A stretch of DNA of 64,000 bases. It comes from Kineococcus terrestris (lineage in GTDB: Bacteria; Actinomycetota; Actinomycetes; Actinomycetales; Kineococcaceae). The stretch lies in the NCBI RefSeq assembly GCF_041020765.1, contig NZ_JBEUEJ010000020.1; one strand, given 5' to 3'. The notes beneath the pieces were generated by a model. It did not search any database and had not been told where the DNA came from. It saw nothing but the letters and a program-made list of their open reading frames with translations. A program made the position numbers and the translations under genes. This document shows, piece after piece, positions 31,232 through 38,093 of this stretch (the stretch's first letter is position 1; each line of letters begins with the position of its first letter).

Positions 31232-32404
31232 TCAGCCCCCGCTCTCCTCCGCCAGCACGAGCGCCAGGTGCAGCGCCAGGCGCTCGCGCCCGTCGTCGAG
31301 GTCCACACCGGTGACCTCCCGCACCCGCCGCAGCCGCGCGTACAGCGTCTGCCGGTGCACCGACAGCGCCCGCGCGGTGCGCTGCGCGCTGCCGGCCAGG
31401 TCCAGGTAGGTGCGGGCCGTCAGCAGCAGGTCGGGGTCGCCGTCGAGCAGGGCGCGCGCCCGGGCGTCGACGACGACGGCGGCCAGCGCGGCCGGTTCGG
31501 CCAGCGCGAGCAGCCGGTGCGCGCCCAGCCCCTCCCACGCCCGCACCGACACCCCGCCGGCCCCGCCCCCGGCGCCGCGCGCCACGCGCAGGCACGCGTC
31601 GGCCTGCCGCCAGCCGGTGTGCCCGTCGCCGGCTGCCACCGGCCCGGACACCCCCGCGGCCACCCCGGCGGGGTGCTGCGCGGTCAGCGTCCGGGCGGCA
31701 CGCGCCGCCACCCCCGCCGCGTCGGCCGCACCGGCCGGCACGACGAGCGCGGCGCGGTGCCCGACGGGCGCGCTGAGCACCCCGCGCGGCAGCAGCCAGG
31801 AGTTCACCGGCCCCAGCGGGGAGGCGTCGCGCGGGGCGAGCGCCACGACGACCACCGGCGCGGCGGGGTCGGCGGGCAGCAGCCCGTCGCGGCGCAGCTC
31901 CTCCACGGCGCGCGCCCGCGACCCGGCGTCACCGGACAGCAGCTCGCCCACCGCCCACGAGGAGCGGTCCCGGGCCCGGGCCCGCAGCGCCAGCGTCGCG
32001 GCGACCTGCACGACCACGTCGGTGAGGGCGTCCAGCCGCGCGGCGCTGACCCGCTCGTCCGGGTCGAGCAGCCACAGGTACCCGTGGGTGACGCCGCGCC
32101 AGCGCACCGGCACGCACCAGCGGCCCAGCAGACCGGGCACGGCGCCGCCGGGGATGCGCAGCGGCCGCTGCGCGCGGGCGATGCCGAACCCGGCGAACAG
32201 CTCCTGCACCTGCGCGCTGGAGCGCCGCCGCAGGATCGAGGTGCGCCGCACCTCGTCGATGACGTCGTCGTGCCCGGAGGAGGCGACCAGGTGCAGGTCG
32301 CGGTCCTCCAGCGTCGTGGGCGCGCCCGTGGCCGCGGCGACCTCGTCGACGAGCTCCTGCAGCTCGGCCGCGGCGCCGTCCGTCCCGCCGTCCCTGCGCG
32401 TCAC
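31232..32404 (-). CDS. PucR/CdaR-type regulator of proline catabolism (inferred)
   Basis: A 390-residue activator. The C-terminus carries the helix-turn-helix of PucR regulators (ARTYLDLAGSAQRTARALSVHRQTLYARLRRVREVTG), preceded by a GGDEF-like effector region. It is divergent from the proline dehydrogenase gene; PucR-type proteins (PruR/PutR) activate proline use in mycobacteria and bacilli, so this role is inferred from position. GTG 32404 is chosen because GACGAT ends six bases before it; GTG 32422 is the longer alternative. Confidence 0.85.
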   Translation of the reverse strand: MTRRDGGTDGAAAELQELVDEVAAATGAPTTLEDRDLHLVASSGHDDVIDEVRRTSILRRRSSAQVQELFAGFGIARAQRPLRIPGGAVPGLLGRWCVPVRWRGVTHGYLWLLDPDERVSAARLDALTDVVVQVAATLALRARARDRSSWAVGELLSGDAGSRARAVEELRRDGLLPADPAAPVVVVALAPRDASPLGPVNSWLLPRGVLSAPVGHRAALVVPAGAADAAGVAARAARTLTAQHPAGVAAGVSGPVAAGDGHTGWRQADACLRVARGAGGGAGGVSVRAWEGLGAHRLLALAEPAALAAVVVDARARALLDGDPDLLLTARTYLDLAGSAQRTARALSVHRQTLYARLRRVREVTGVDLDDGRERLALHLALVLAEESGG

Positions 32405-32537
32405 CCGCCCATCGTCGTACACGTGGATGACGGAAGCGGGCCAGGACGTGACGCTCGTCCCTCCCGCAGCCCGCCCGCCGCTCCTACCGTCGGACGCACG
32501 GCGCTCGCACGGGCGCCGACGACGAGAGGGGCGAGCC

Positions 32538-33467
32538 GTGTTCGGTCAGCTGGTGCTGGGTGTCGCGGGCAACGGGTCGGTGCGGTCGGTGGTCACGCGC
32601 AGCGGCCTCAGCCGCCCCGTCGTGCGCAGGTTCGTGCCGGGCGAGGACGTCGAGGCGGCGCTGGGCGCGGTGACCGCGCTGCGTACCCGCGGCCTGCGCG
32701 CCACCCTCGACGTCCTCGGCGAGGACGTCACCGACCCGGCGCAGGCCGACGCGACCGTCGAGGCGTACGGGCAGCTCGTGGACCGCCTCGCCGACGCCGG
32801 CCTCGCGCAGGGCGACGAGGTGTCGGTGAAGCTGTCCGCGCTGGGGCAGGCCCTCGGCCCGGACGGACCGCGCGCGGCGACCGAGCGCGCCCACCGCCTC
32901 GTCGAGCGCGCCACCGCGCGCGGTGTCGACGTCACCCTCGACATGGAGGGCTCGGCCACCGTCGACGCCACCCTGGAGACGCTGCGCTCCCTGCGCGCGG
33001 ACGTGCCGCGGGTGGGCTGCGTCCTGCAGTCGATGCTGCACCGCACGCTCGCCGACGCCCGCGACCTGGCGCACCCCGGCAGCCGGGTGCGGCTGGTCAA
33101 GGGCGCCTACGCCGAACCGGCGTCCGTGGCCCACCAGCACCGCGCCGACGTGGACCGGGCGTGGGTGCGCTGCCTGCGCGTCCTGCTCGACGGCGGCGCC
33201 TACCCGATGGCCGGCACCCACGACCCGCGCCTGGTCGCCATCACCGAGGAGCTGCTCGGCGCCCCCGACGGGGACGCCGAGCCGCGCGGGGAGTTCCAGA
33301 TGCTCTACGGCATCCGCACCGACGAGCAGGAGCGCCTGGCCGGCGACGGCCGCCGCGTGCGCGTCTACGTCCCCTTCGGCACCGACTGGTACGGCTACTT
33401 CTCCCGCCGCCTGGCCGAGCGCCCCGCCAACCTCGCGTTCTTCGCCCGCTCCCTCGTCAGCCGCTGA
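32538..33467 (+). CDS. pruB: Proline dehydrogenase
   Basis: A 309-residue monofunctional FAD enzyme oxidising L-proline to pyrroline-5-carboxylate, passing electrons to the quinone pool. The TIM-barrel motifs are there: GDEVSVKLSALGQAL, VDVTLDMEGS, VGCVLQSMLHRTLADA, RVRLVKGAYAEP and the substrate-binding GTDWYGYFSRRLAERPAN at the end. GTG 32538 has GAGAGGGG at 32524-32531; a TACCGT (32485-32490) about 50 bp upstream may be its -10. Pairs with the P5C dehydrogenase gene 27 bases downstream. Confidence 0.93.
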   Translation: MFGQLVLGVAGNGSVRSVVTRSGLSRPVVRRFVPGEDVEAALGAVTALRTRGLRATLDVLGEDVTDPAQADATVEAYGQLVDRLADAGLAQGDEVSVKLSALGQALGPDGPRAATERAHRLVERATARGVDVTLDMEGSATVDATLETLRSLRADVPRVGCVLQSMLHRTLADARDLAHPGSRVRLVKGAYAEPASVAHQHRADVDRAWVRCLRVLLDGGAYPMAGTHDPRLVAITEELLGAPDGDAEPRGEFQMLYGIRTDEQERLAGDGRRVRVYVPFGTDWYGYFSRRLAERPANLAFFARSLVSR

Positions 33468-33494
33468 ACCCCCGACACGAAGAGGAGAACCCCC

Positions 33495-35120
33495 GTGCAG
33501 TCGGTGACCTCCGTCCCCGCCCCCGTCAACGAGCCCGTCCACTCCTACGCGCCCGGCAGCCCCGAGCGCGAGCGCCTCCTGGCCGAGCTGCGCGCCCAGT
33601 CGGCGACCCCGGTCGAGCTGACCCAGACGATCGGCGGCCGGCAGGCCCTCGGCGGCGGTGCGCGCGCCGACGTCGTGCAGCCGCACGCGCACGCGGAGGT
33701 GCTCGGCACCTTCGGCACCGCCACCCACGAGGACGCCCGCGCCGCCGTCGAGGCCGCCACGGCCGCCGCCCCCGCCTGGGCGGCGATGAGCTACGACGAC
33801 CGCGCCGCGGTGTTCCTGCGCGCCGCGGACCTGCTGGCCGGGCCGTGGCGCGAGCGGATCGCCGCCGCCACGATGCTCGGGCAGTCCAAGACCGCCCAGC
33901 AGGCCGAGATCGACGCGCCCTGCGAGCTGGTGGACTTCTGGCGCTTCAACGTCGACTTCGGCCGCCGGCTCATCGCCGAGCAGCCCGTGTCGAGCCCGGG
34001 GGTGTGGAACCGGCTGGACCACCGCCCGCTGGAGGGGTTCGTCTACGCCGTCACCCCGTTCAACTTCACCGCCATCGCCGGCAACCTGCCCACCGCGCCG
34101 GCGCTCATGGGCAACACCGTCGTGTGGAAGCCGTCGCCCACCCAGACGCTGTCGGCGTGGTGGACGATGCGCCTGCTGGAGGCCGCCGGCCTGCCCGACG
34201 GCGTCGTCAACATGGTCACCGGTGACGGCCGGGACGTCTCCGACGTCGTGCTGGCCGACCCGCGCCTGGCCGGGATCCACTTCACCGGCTCCACCGCCAC
34301 CTTCCAGCACCTGTGGCGCACCGTGGGCGAGAACATCGCCTCCTACCGCACCTACCCGCGGCTGGTCGGGGAGACCGGCGGCAAGGACTTCGTCGTCGCG
34401 CACGCCTCGGCCGACCCGGCCGTCCTGACGACCGCGCTGGTGCGCGGCGCGTTCGAGTACCAGGGGCAGAAGTGCTCCGCGGCCTCGCGCGCGTTCGTGC
34501 CGCGCTCGGTGTGGGCGCGGATGGGCGAGGACTTCCTCGGCACCGTCGACGCCCTGCCGTTCGGGGACGTGCGGGACCTGTCGAACTTCGGCGGCGCCGT
34601 CATCGACGACCGCTCGTTCGCCAAGAACGCCGCCGCGATCGACCGGGCCAAGGCCACCGACGGGCTGCAGGTCGCGGCCGGCGGCGCCTACGACGACTCC
34701 GAGGGCTTCTTCGTGCGCCCCACCGTCCTGCTGGGCGACGACCCGACCGACGCGGCGTTCCGCGAGGAGTACTTCGGCCCGCTGCTGGCCGTGCACGTCT
34801 ACGACGACGACCGCTTCTCCGACGTGCTGCGCACCGTGGACGCCGGCTCCCCGTACGGGCTGACCGGCGCGGTGGTCGCCGACGACCGCGCCGCCGTGGA
34901 GGAGGCGTCGAGCGCGCTGCGCTTCGCCGCCGGCAACTTCTACGTCAACGACCGCCCCACCGGCGCCGTCGTCGGGCAGCAGCCGTTCGGCGGCTCGCGC
35001 GCCTCCGGCACCAACGACAAGGCCGGCTCGGTGCTCAACCTGCAGCGCTGGACCAGCCCCCGGGTCGTCAAGGAGACGTTCGTGCCGGCGACCGACCACC
35101 GCTACCCCCACATGGGGTGA
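33495..35120 (+). CDS. pruA: L-glutamate gamma-semialdehyde dehydrogenase
   Basis: A 541-residue NAD-dependent aldehyde dehydrogenase that completes proline breakdown by converting P5C (glutamate semialdehyde) to glutamate. The catalytic glutamate is in VGETGGKD (E293) and the nucleophile in EYQGQKCSAASR (C327). AVTPFNFTAIAGNL and QPFGGSRASGTNDKAG are diagnostic of the P5CDH class. GTG 33495 has an AAGAGGAG ribosome site. It is followed by a strong terminator hairpin. Length is normal for the family. Confidence 0.95.
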   Translation: MQSVTSVPAPVNEPVHSYAPGSPERERLLAELRAQSATPVELTQTIGGRQALGGGARADVVQPHAHAEVLGTFGTATHEDARAAVEAATAAAPAWAAMSYDDRAAVFLRAADLLAGPWRERIAAATMLGQSKTAQQAEIDAPCELVDFWRFNVDFGRRLIAEQPVSSPGVWNRLDHRPLEGFVYAVTPFNFTAIAGNLPTAPALMGNTVVWKPSPTQTLSAWWTMRLLEAAGLPDGVVNMVTGDGRDVSDVVLADPRLAGIHFTGSTATFQHLWRTVGENIASYRTYPRLVGETGGKDFVVAHASADPAVLTTALVRGAFEYQGQKCSAASRAFVPRSVWARMGEDFLGTVDALPFGDVRDLSNFGGAVIDDRSFAKNAAAIDRAKATDGLQVAAGGAYDDSEGFFVRPTVLLGDDPTDAAFREEYFGPLLAVHVYDDDRFSDVLRTVDAGSPYGLTGAVVADDRAAVEEASSALRFAAGNFYVNDRPTGAVVGQQPFGGSRASGTNDKAGSVLNLQRWTSPRVVKETFVPATDHRYPHMG

Positions 35121-35130
35121 TCACACCCGT

Positions 35131-35159
35131 CCCGCGCCCCGGGTTTCCCCGGGCGCGGG
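35131..35159 (+). terminator. Terminator hairpin after pruA
   Basis: CCCGCGCCCCGGG, a TTT loop and CCCCGGGCGCGGG form a long GC stem with one offset. It lies 10 bases after the pruA stop and before the next gene's start at 35179. Confidence 0.6.
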
Positions 35160-35178
35160 GCGGGGTAGGACACCGGGC

Positions 35179-35682
35179 ATGAGCCAACCCACGAGCTCCC
35201 CGTCCAGCGGGGCCACCGCCGCGTCGGCGGACGGCCTCAGCGTGCACCGCACCGAGGGTCCCGGCCCGGTCGCCACGGGCGCCCGCCAGGGCTCCCCGGC
35301 CGACGCGTCGGTCGGCCAGCTCGTCAGCGACCTCACCCAGCACATGTCGCGCCTGGTGCGCGACGAGGTCGCGCTCGCGCAGATGGACCTGAAGGAGAAG
35401 GGCAAGAAGGCCGGCCTCGGCATCGGCGCCTTCTCCGTCGCCGGGCTGCTGGCCTTCTTCGGGATCGGCGCGGTCGTGACGACCGCGATCCTCGCGCTCT
35501 CCCTCGTCGTCAGCCCGTGGCTGGCCGCGCTCATCGTCGCCGTCGTGCTGTTCGCGCTGGCCGCCGTGGCCGGCCTGGTCGGCAAGAAGGAGATCGAGCA
35601 GGCCACCCCGCCGGTGCCCGAGGCCGCCGTGGAGGGCGTGAAGAAGGACGTCGACGCCGTCAAGGAGGGCTTCCGCCGATGA
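35179..35682 (+). CDS. Phage-holin-like family membrane protein (PF07332 type)
   Basis: A 167-residue protein. A polar N-terminus leads to the conserved VGQLVSDLTQHMSRLVRDEVALAQMDLKEKGKKAG segment, then two membrane helices (IGAFSVAGLLAFFGIGAVVT and AALIVAVVLFALAAVAGLV) and a lysine-rich tail. Despite its name the family is a common chromosomal protein of actinobacteria, not evidence of a prophage. ATG 35179. It is the first of three overlapping genes with DUF3618 and DUF4235 that always seem to act together at the envelope; their role is unknown. Confidence 0.88.
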   Translation: MSQPTSSPSSGATAASADGLSVHRTEGPGPVATGARQGSPADASVGQLVSDLTQHMSRLVRDEVALAQMDLKEKGKKAGLGIGAFSVAGLLAFFGIGAVVTTAILALSLVVSPWLAALIVAVVLFALAAVAGLVGKKEIEQATPPVPEAAVEGVKKDVDAVKEGFRR

Positions 35683-36035
35683 GCACCGTTCCCCACGACC
35701 CGCGGAGCGGCCCGCCCGCCGACCGCGACGCCCTGGAGAGGGACATCGCCGTCACGCGCGAGCGCCTGGCCGAGACCGCCGACGCCCTGGCCGCCAAGGC
35801 CGACGTCAAGGCGCAGGCCCAGGCCAAGGTCGAGGAGGTCAAGGGCCAGGCCCGGCACGCCGCCGAGGACGCCCGCGCCACCGCGGCCGCCAAGCTGTCC
35901 GTGGTCACCTCCAAGGTCCACGACACCAGCGCGCAGGCGCCGGGCAGCCCGAAGCAGCAGAGCGGTGTCCTGCTGGGCGCCGTCGTCGTGGCCACGGCCG
36001 TGGCCGTCTGGCTGATCGTGCGGCGCGAGCGGTGA
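35679..36035 (+). CDS. DUF3618 domain protein
   Basis: A 118-residue protein: DUF3618 at the N-terminus (DALERDIAVTRERLAETADALAAKADVK), then a coiled-coil-like alanine/lysine-rich stretch, and one C-terminal membrane helix (VLLGAVVVATAVAVWLIV) with a basic end. ATG 35679 overlaps the upstream stop (ATGA). It looks like a tail-anchored coiled coil facing the cytoplasm. Confidence 0.88.
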   Translation: MSTVPHDPRSGPPADRDALERDIAVTRERLAETADALAAKADVKAQAQAKVEEVKGQARHAAEDARATAAAKLSVVTSKVHDTSAQAPGSPKQQSGVLLGAVVVATAVAVWLIVRRER

Positions 36036-36301
36036 ACGGCGCCAAGCTGGCCTACCGGCCCATCGGCCTCGCGAGCGGTGTCCTCGGCGGTGTGCTGGCC
36101 GGCGCGATCGTCAAGCGCGTGTGGAAGAAGGTCTCCGGCGAGGACGACGCGCCCGACGCGCTGCAGGCGGAGTACCCCTGGAAGGAGGTGCTGCTCGCCG
36201 CGGCGCTGCAGGGGATGGTCTTCGCGGTGGTGAAGGCGGCCGCCGACCGCGGGGGAGCGGTGGCCTTCCAGCGCCTCACCGGGTACTGGCCCGGGAACTG
36301 A
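36032..36301 (+). CDS. DUF4235 domain membrane protein
   Basis: An 89-residue protein with two hydrophobic segments (YRPIGLASGVLGGVLAGAIV; VLLAAALQGMVFAVVKAAAD) and the DUF4235 core KRVWKKVSGEDDAPDALQAEYPWKEVL. GTG 36032 overlaps the DUF3618 stop (GTGA). Third member of the operon. Confidence 0.88.
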   Translation: MNGAKLAYRPIGLASGVLGGVLAGAIVKRVWKKVSGEDDAPDALQAEYPWKEVLLAAALQGMVFAVVKAAADRGGAVAFQRLTGYWPGN

Positions 36302-36334
36302 CGCGCGGTCGTCCCGCGGTGGTGCCGGCCGGGC

Positions 36335-36730
36335 TCAGGCGCGGCCGGCGCCCGCCGTGGGCCGCGCCGGCGAGAACGCCCGGCGCGGCTCCTCGTGGTG
36401 GTGCTCGTCGTGGTGGTCCTCCGACGGCACCGGCCACAGGTCCAGGTCGACCCGCGCGCCGGGCAGCTCCTCGGACAGCCGCCGCTGCAGGGTGACGCCC
36501 TGCGAGACGTACTGCGCGCACGAGAGGGGCGAGTCCCACCCGCACAGCTCGACGGGGTGGTGCTCGTCGAAGAAGGCCTGCCAGCGCAGCAGGTCGTTGG
36601 ACAGCTCGCACGGCAGGCCGAGGTCGTCCAGGTGCGTGCGCGTCAGGGGGAAGCCCCCGAGGTCGGCCGGCGCCCACAGCGGGGTGGGGGCCTGGTAGTC
36701 CGTCATCAGGCGGAGTCGCGTGAACGGCAC
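36335..36730 (-). CDS. Hypothetical protein with histidine/glutamate-rich tail
   Basis: A 131-residue protein I cannot assign. The body reads PFTRLRLMTDYQAPTPLWAP, LDDLGLPCELSNDLLRWQAFFDEHHP and LDLWPVPSE, followed by SEDHHDEHHHEEP, a likely metal-binding or disordered tail. GTG 36730 follows TACCCT (36742-36737) with a six-base gap, so it is probably leaderless; an ATG lies eight codons further in. It could be a small cytoplasmic stress or metal-related protein, but nothing shows it. Confidence 0.65.
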   Translation of the reverse strand: MPFTRLRLMTDYQAPTPLWAPADLGGFPLTRTHLDDLGLPCELSNDLLRWQAFFDEHHPVELCGWDSPLSCAQYVSQGVTLQRRLSEELPGARVDLDLWPVPSEDHHDEHHHEEPRRAFSPARPTAGAGRA

Positions 36731-36817
36731 GTGACGAGGGTAGGGCAGTTCCGGAGAGGTCCAGGACGTCGATGACCGTCCTGGACCACTCCGTGACCCG
36801 CTCGTCACCTGCGCGGC

Positions 36818-36924
36818 GAAACCCGCCGGTCACCCGCCGGGAACCCGCCGGTCACCCGCCGGGAACCCGCCGGTCACCCGGGGGCAACCCGTCCGTCACC
36901 GGCCGGGAACGCGCCGGACACCCG
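36818..36924. repeat. 22-bp tandem repeat, about five units
   Basis: The unit GAACCCGCCGGTCACCCG plus CCGG is repeated head to tail, about 22 bases apart: two near-perfect copies (36818-36840, 36841-36862), a third that diverges at its end, and two degenerate ones to 36924. It fills the 211-bp gap between the histidine-tail gene and the downstream end of the LLM gene. Each unit contains CCGGTcaCCGG-like dyads, so it may also form hairpins. Confidence 0.75.
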
Positions 36925-36941
36925 CGGCGGGCCGGCCGGGA

Positions 36942-37985
36942 TCACTCCCCGAGGCGCTCGCGCACGATCGGGGCGACCTTGGTGCCCAGCAGCTCGATGG
37001 CCCGCAGGACCTCCGCGTGCGGCATGGTCCCCGTGCTCACGTGGAGCATGTAGCGGTCGATGCCCAGGTGCTGGTGCTGCCACAGGATCTTCTCGGCGAC
37101 GTCCTCGGGCGAGCCGACCGCCAGGGCTCCGCGGCGGCTGCGCCCGGCCTCGTAGCTGGTGCGGCTGTAGTGGTGCCAGCCGCGGTCGCGGCCGATGACG
37201 TTCATCGCGTGCTGGTACGAGGGGAACTGCAGCTCGACGGCCTGCTCGGTGGTGTCGGCGACGAAGCCGTGCGAGTGGGTCGCCACCCGCAGCGTCGCCG
37301 GGTCGTGGCCGGCCTGCTCGCCCGCGCGCCGGTACAGGTCGGCCAGCGGGCCGAACTGCTCGGGCATCCCGCCGATGATCGCGATGGCCAGCGGCAGGCC
37401 CAGGGTGCCGGCGCGCACGACCGACTGCGGGTTGCCGCCCACGCCGATCCACACCGGCAGCGGGTCCTGCACGGGCCGCGGGTAGACGCCGCGGTCGTGG
37501 ATGGCGGGGCGGTGCCCGCCGCGCCACGTCACCCGCTCGGAGGCGCGCACGGCCAGCAGCAGCTCGAGGTTCTCGGCGAACAGCTCGTCGTAGTCGGACA
37601 GGTCCTGCCCGAACAGCGGGAAGCTCTCGATGAAGGAGCCGCGCCCGGCGATGATCTCCGCGCGCCCGCCGGACAGGCCGTCGAGCGTGGCGAAGTCCTG
37701 GAAGACGCGCACCGGGTCGTCGGAGGACAGCACGGTGACGGCGCTGGTCAGGCGGATGCGCTGGGTGCGGGCGGCCGCGGCGGCCAGCACGACGGCGGGC
37801 GCGGAGGCCGCGTAGTCGGGGCGGTGGTGCTCGCCGAGGCCGTACACGTCCAGGCCGACCTGGTCGGCGACGACGACCTCCTCGACGACCTCCTGCAGCC
37901 GCTGCGCGTGGCTCATCACCTCGCCCGTCACGGGGTCGGCGGTGGTCTCCGCGAACGAGCTGACGCCGATCTCGATGCCGGCCAT
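36942..37985 (-). CDS. LLM class flavin-dependent oxidoreductase
   Basis: A 347-residue TIM-barrel enzyme of the bacterial luciferase superfamily, which uses reduced FMN or F420. Recognisable parts are LDVYGLGEHHRPDYAASAPAVVLAAAAARTQRIRL, TLDGLSGGRAEIIAGRGSFIESFPLFG, and LPVWIGVGGNPQSVVRAGTLG. The start is ATG 37985 with a GGGAGGAC ribosome site. The promoter region holds GTTGACCCTTCAAC, a likely MarR-type operator, although no regulator is adjacent. The substrate is unknown. Confidence 0.92.
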   Translation of the reverse strand: MAGIEIGVSSFAETTADPVTGEVMSHAQRLQEVVEEVVVADQVGLDVYGLGEHHRPDYAASAPAVVLAAAAARTQRIRLTSAVTVLSSDDPVRVFQDFATLDGLSGGRAEIIAGRGSFIESFPLFGQDLSDYDELFAENLELLLAVRASERVTWRGGHRPAIHDRGVYPRPVQDPLPVWIGVGGNPQSVVRAGTLGLPLAIAIIGGMPEQFGPLADLYRRAGEQAGHDPATLRVATHSHGFVADTTEQAVELQFPSYQHAMNVIGRDRGWHHYSRTSYEAGRSRRGALAVGSPEDVAEKILWQHQHLGIDRYMLHVSTGTMPHAEVLRAIELLGTKVAPIVRERLGE

Positions 37986-38007
37986 GGTGTCCTCCCTCGA
38001 CGATCTG

Positions 38008-38021
38008 GTTGACCCTTCAAC
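38008..38021. promoter_or_regulatory. Dyad GTTGACCCTTCAAC upstream of the LLM gene
   Basis: GTTGA and TCAAC arms around CCCT, 23 bases before the LLM start. It resembles operators of MarR-like regulators, and TTGAAG on the minus strand could be the -35 element. Confidence 0.45.
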
Positions 38022-38093
38022 GACTGTGCCCGGCCGGGTGTTCCCGCCGCTCGCCCGGGTGGACGAGCCCGCCGGATGCCCTACGGTCAGCAG

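Noticed and set aside
31217..34225. A 1000-codon plus-strand frame across the PucR and proline dehydrogenase region
   Set aside because: Antisense to the regulator and out of frame with pruB and pruA; arginine/alanine-rich shadow.
35179..35682. Prophage inferred from a holin-like gene
   Set aside because: No phage structural, integrase or lysin genes nearby; the family is a normal chromosomal component of actinobacteria.
36818..36924. CRISPR array
   Set aside because: The units are contiguous head-to-tail copies without unique spacers, and no cas genes are present.
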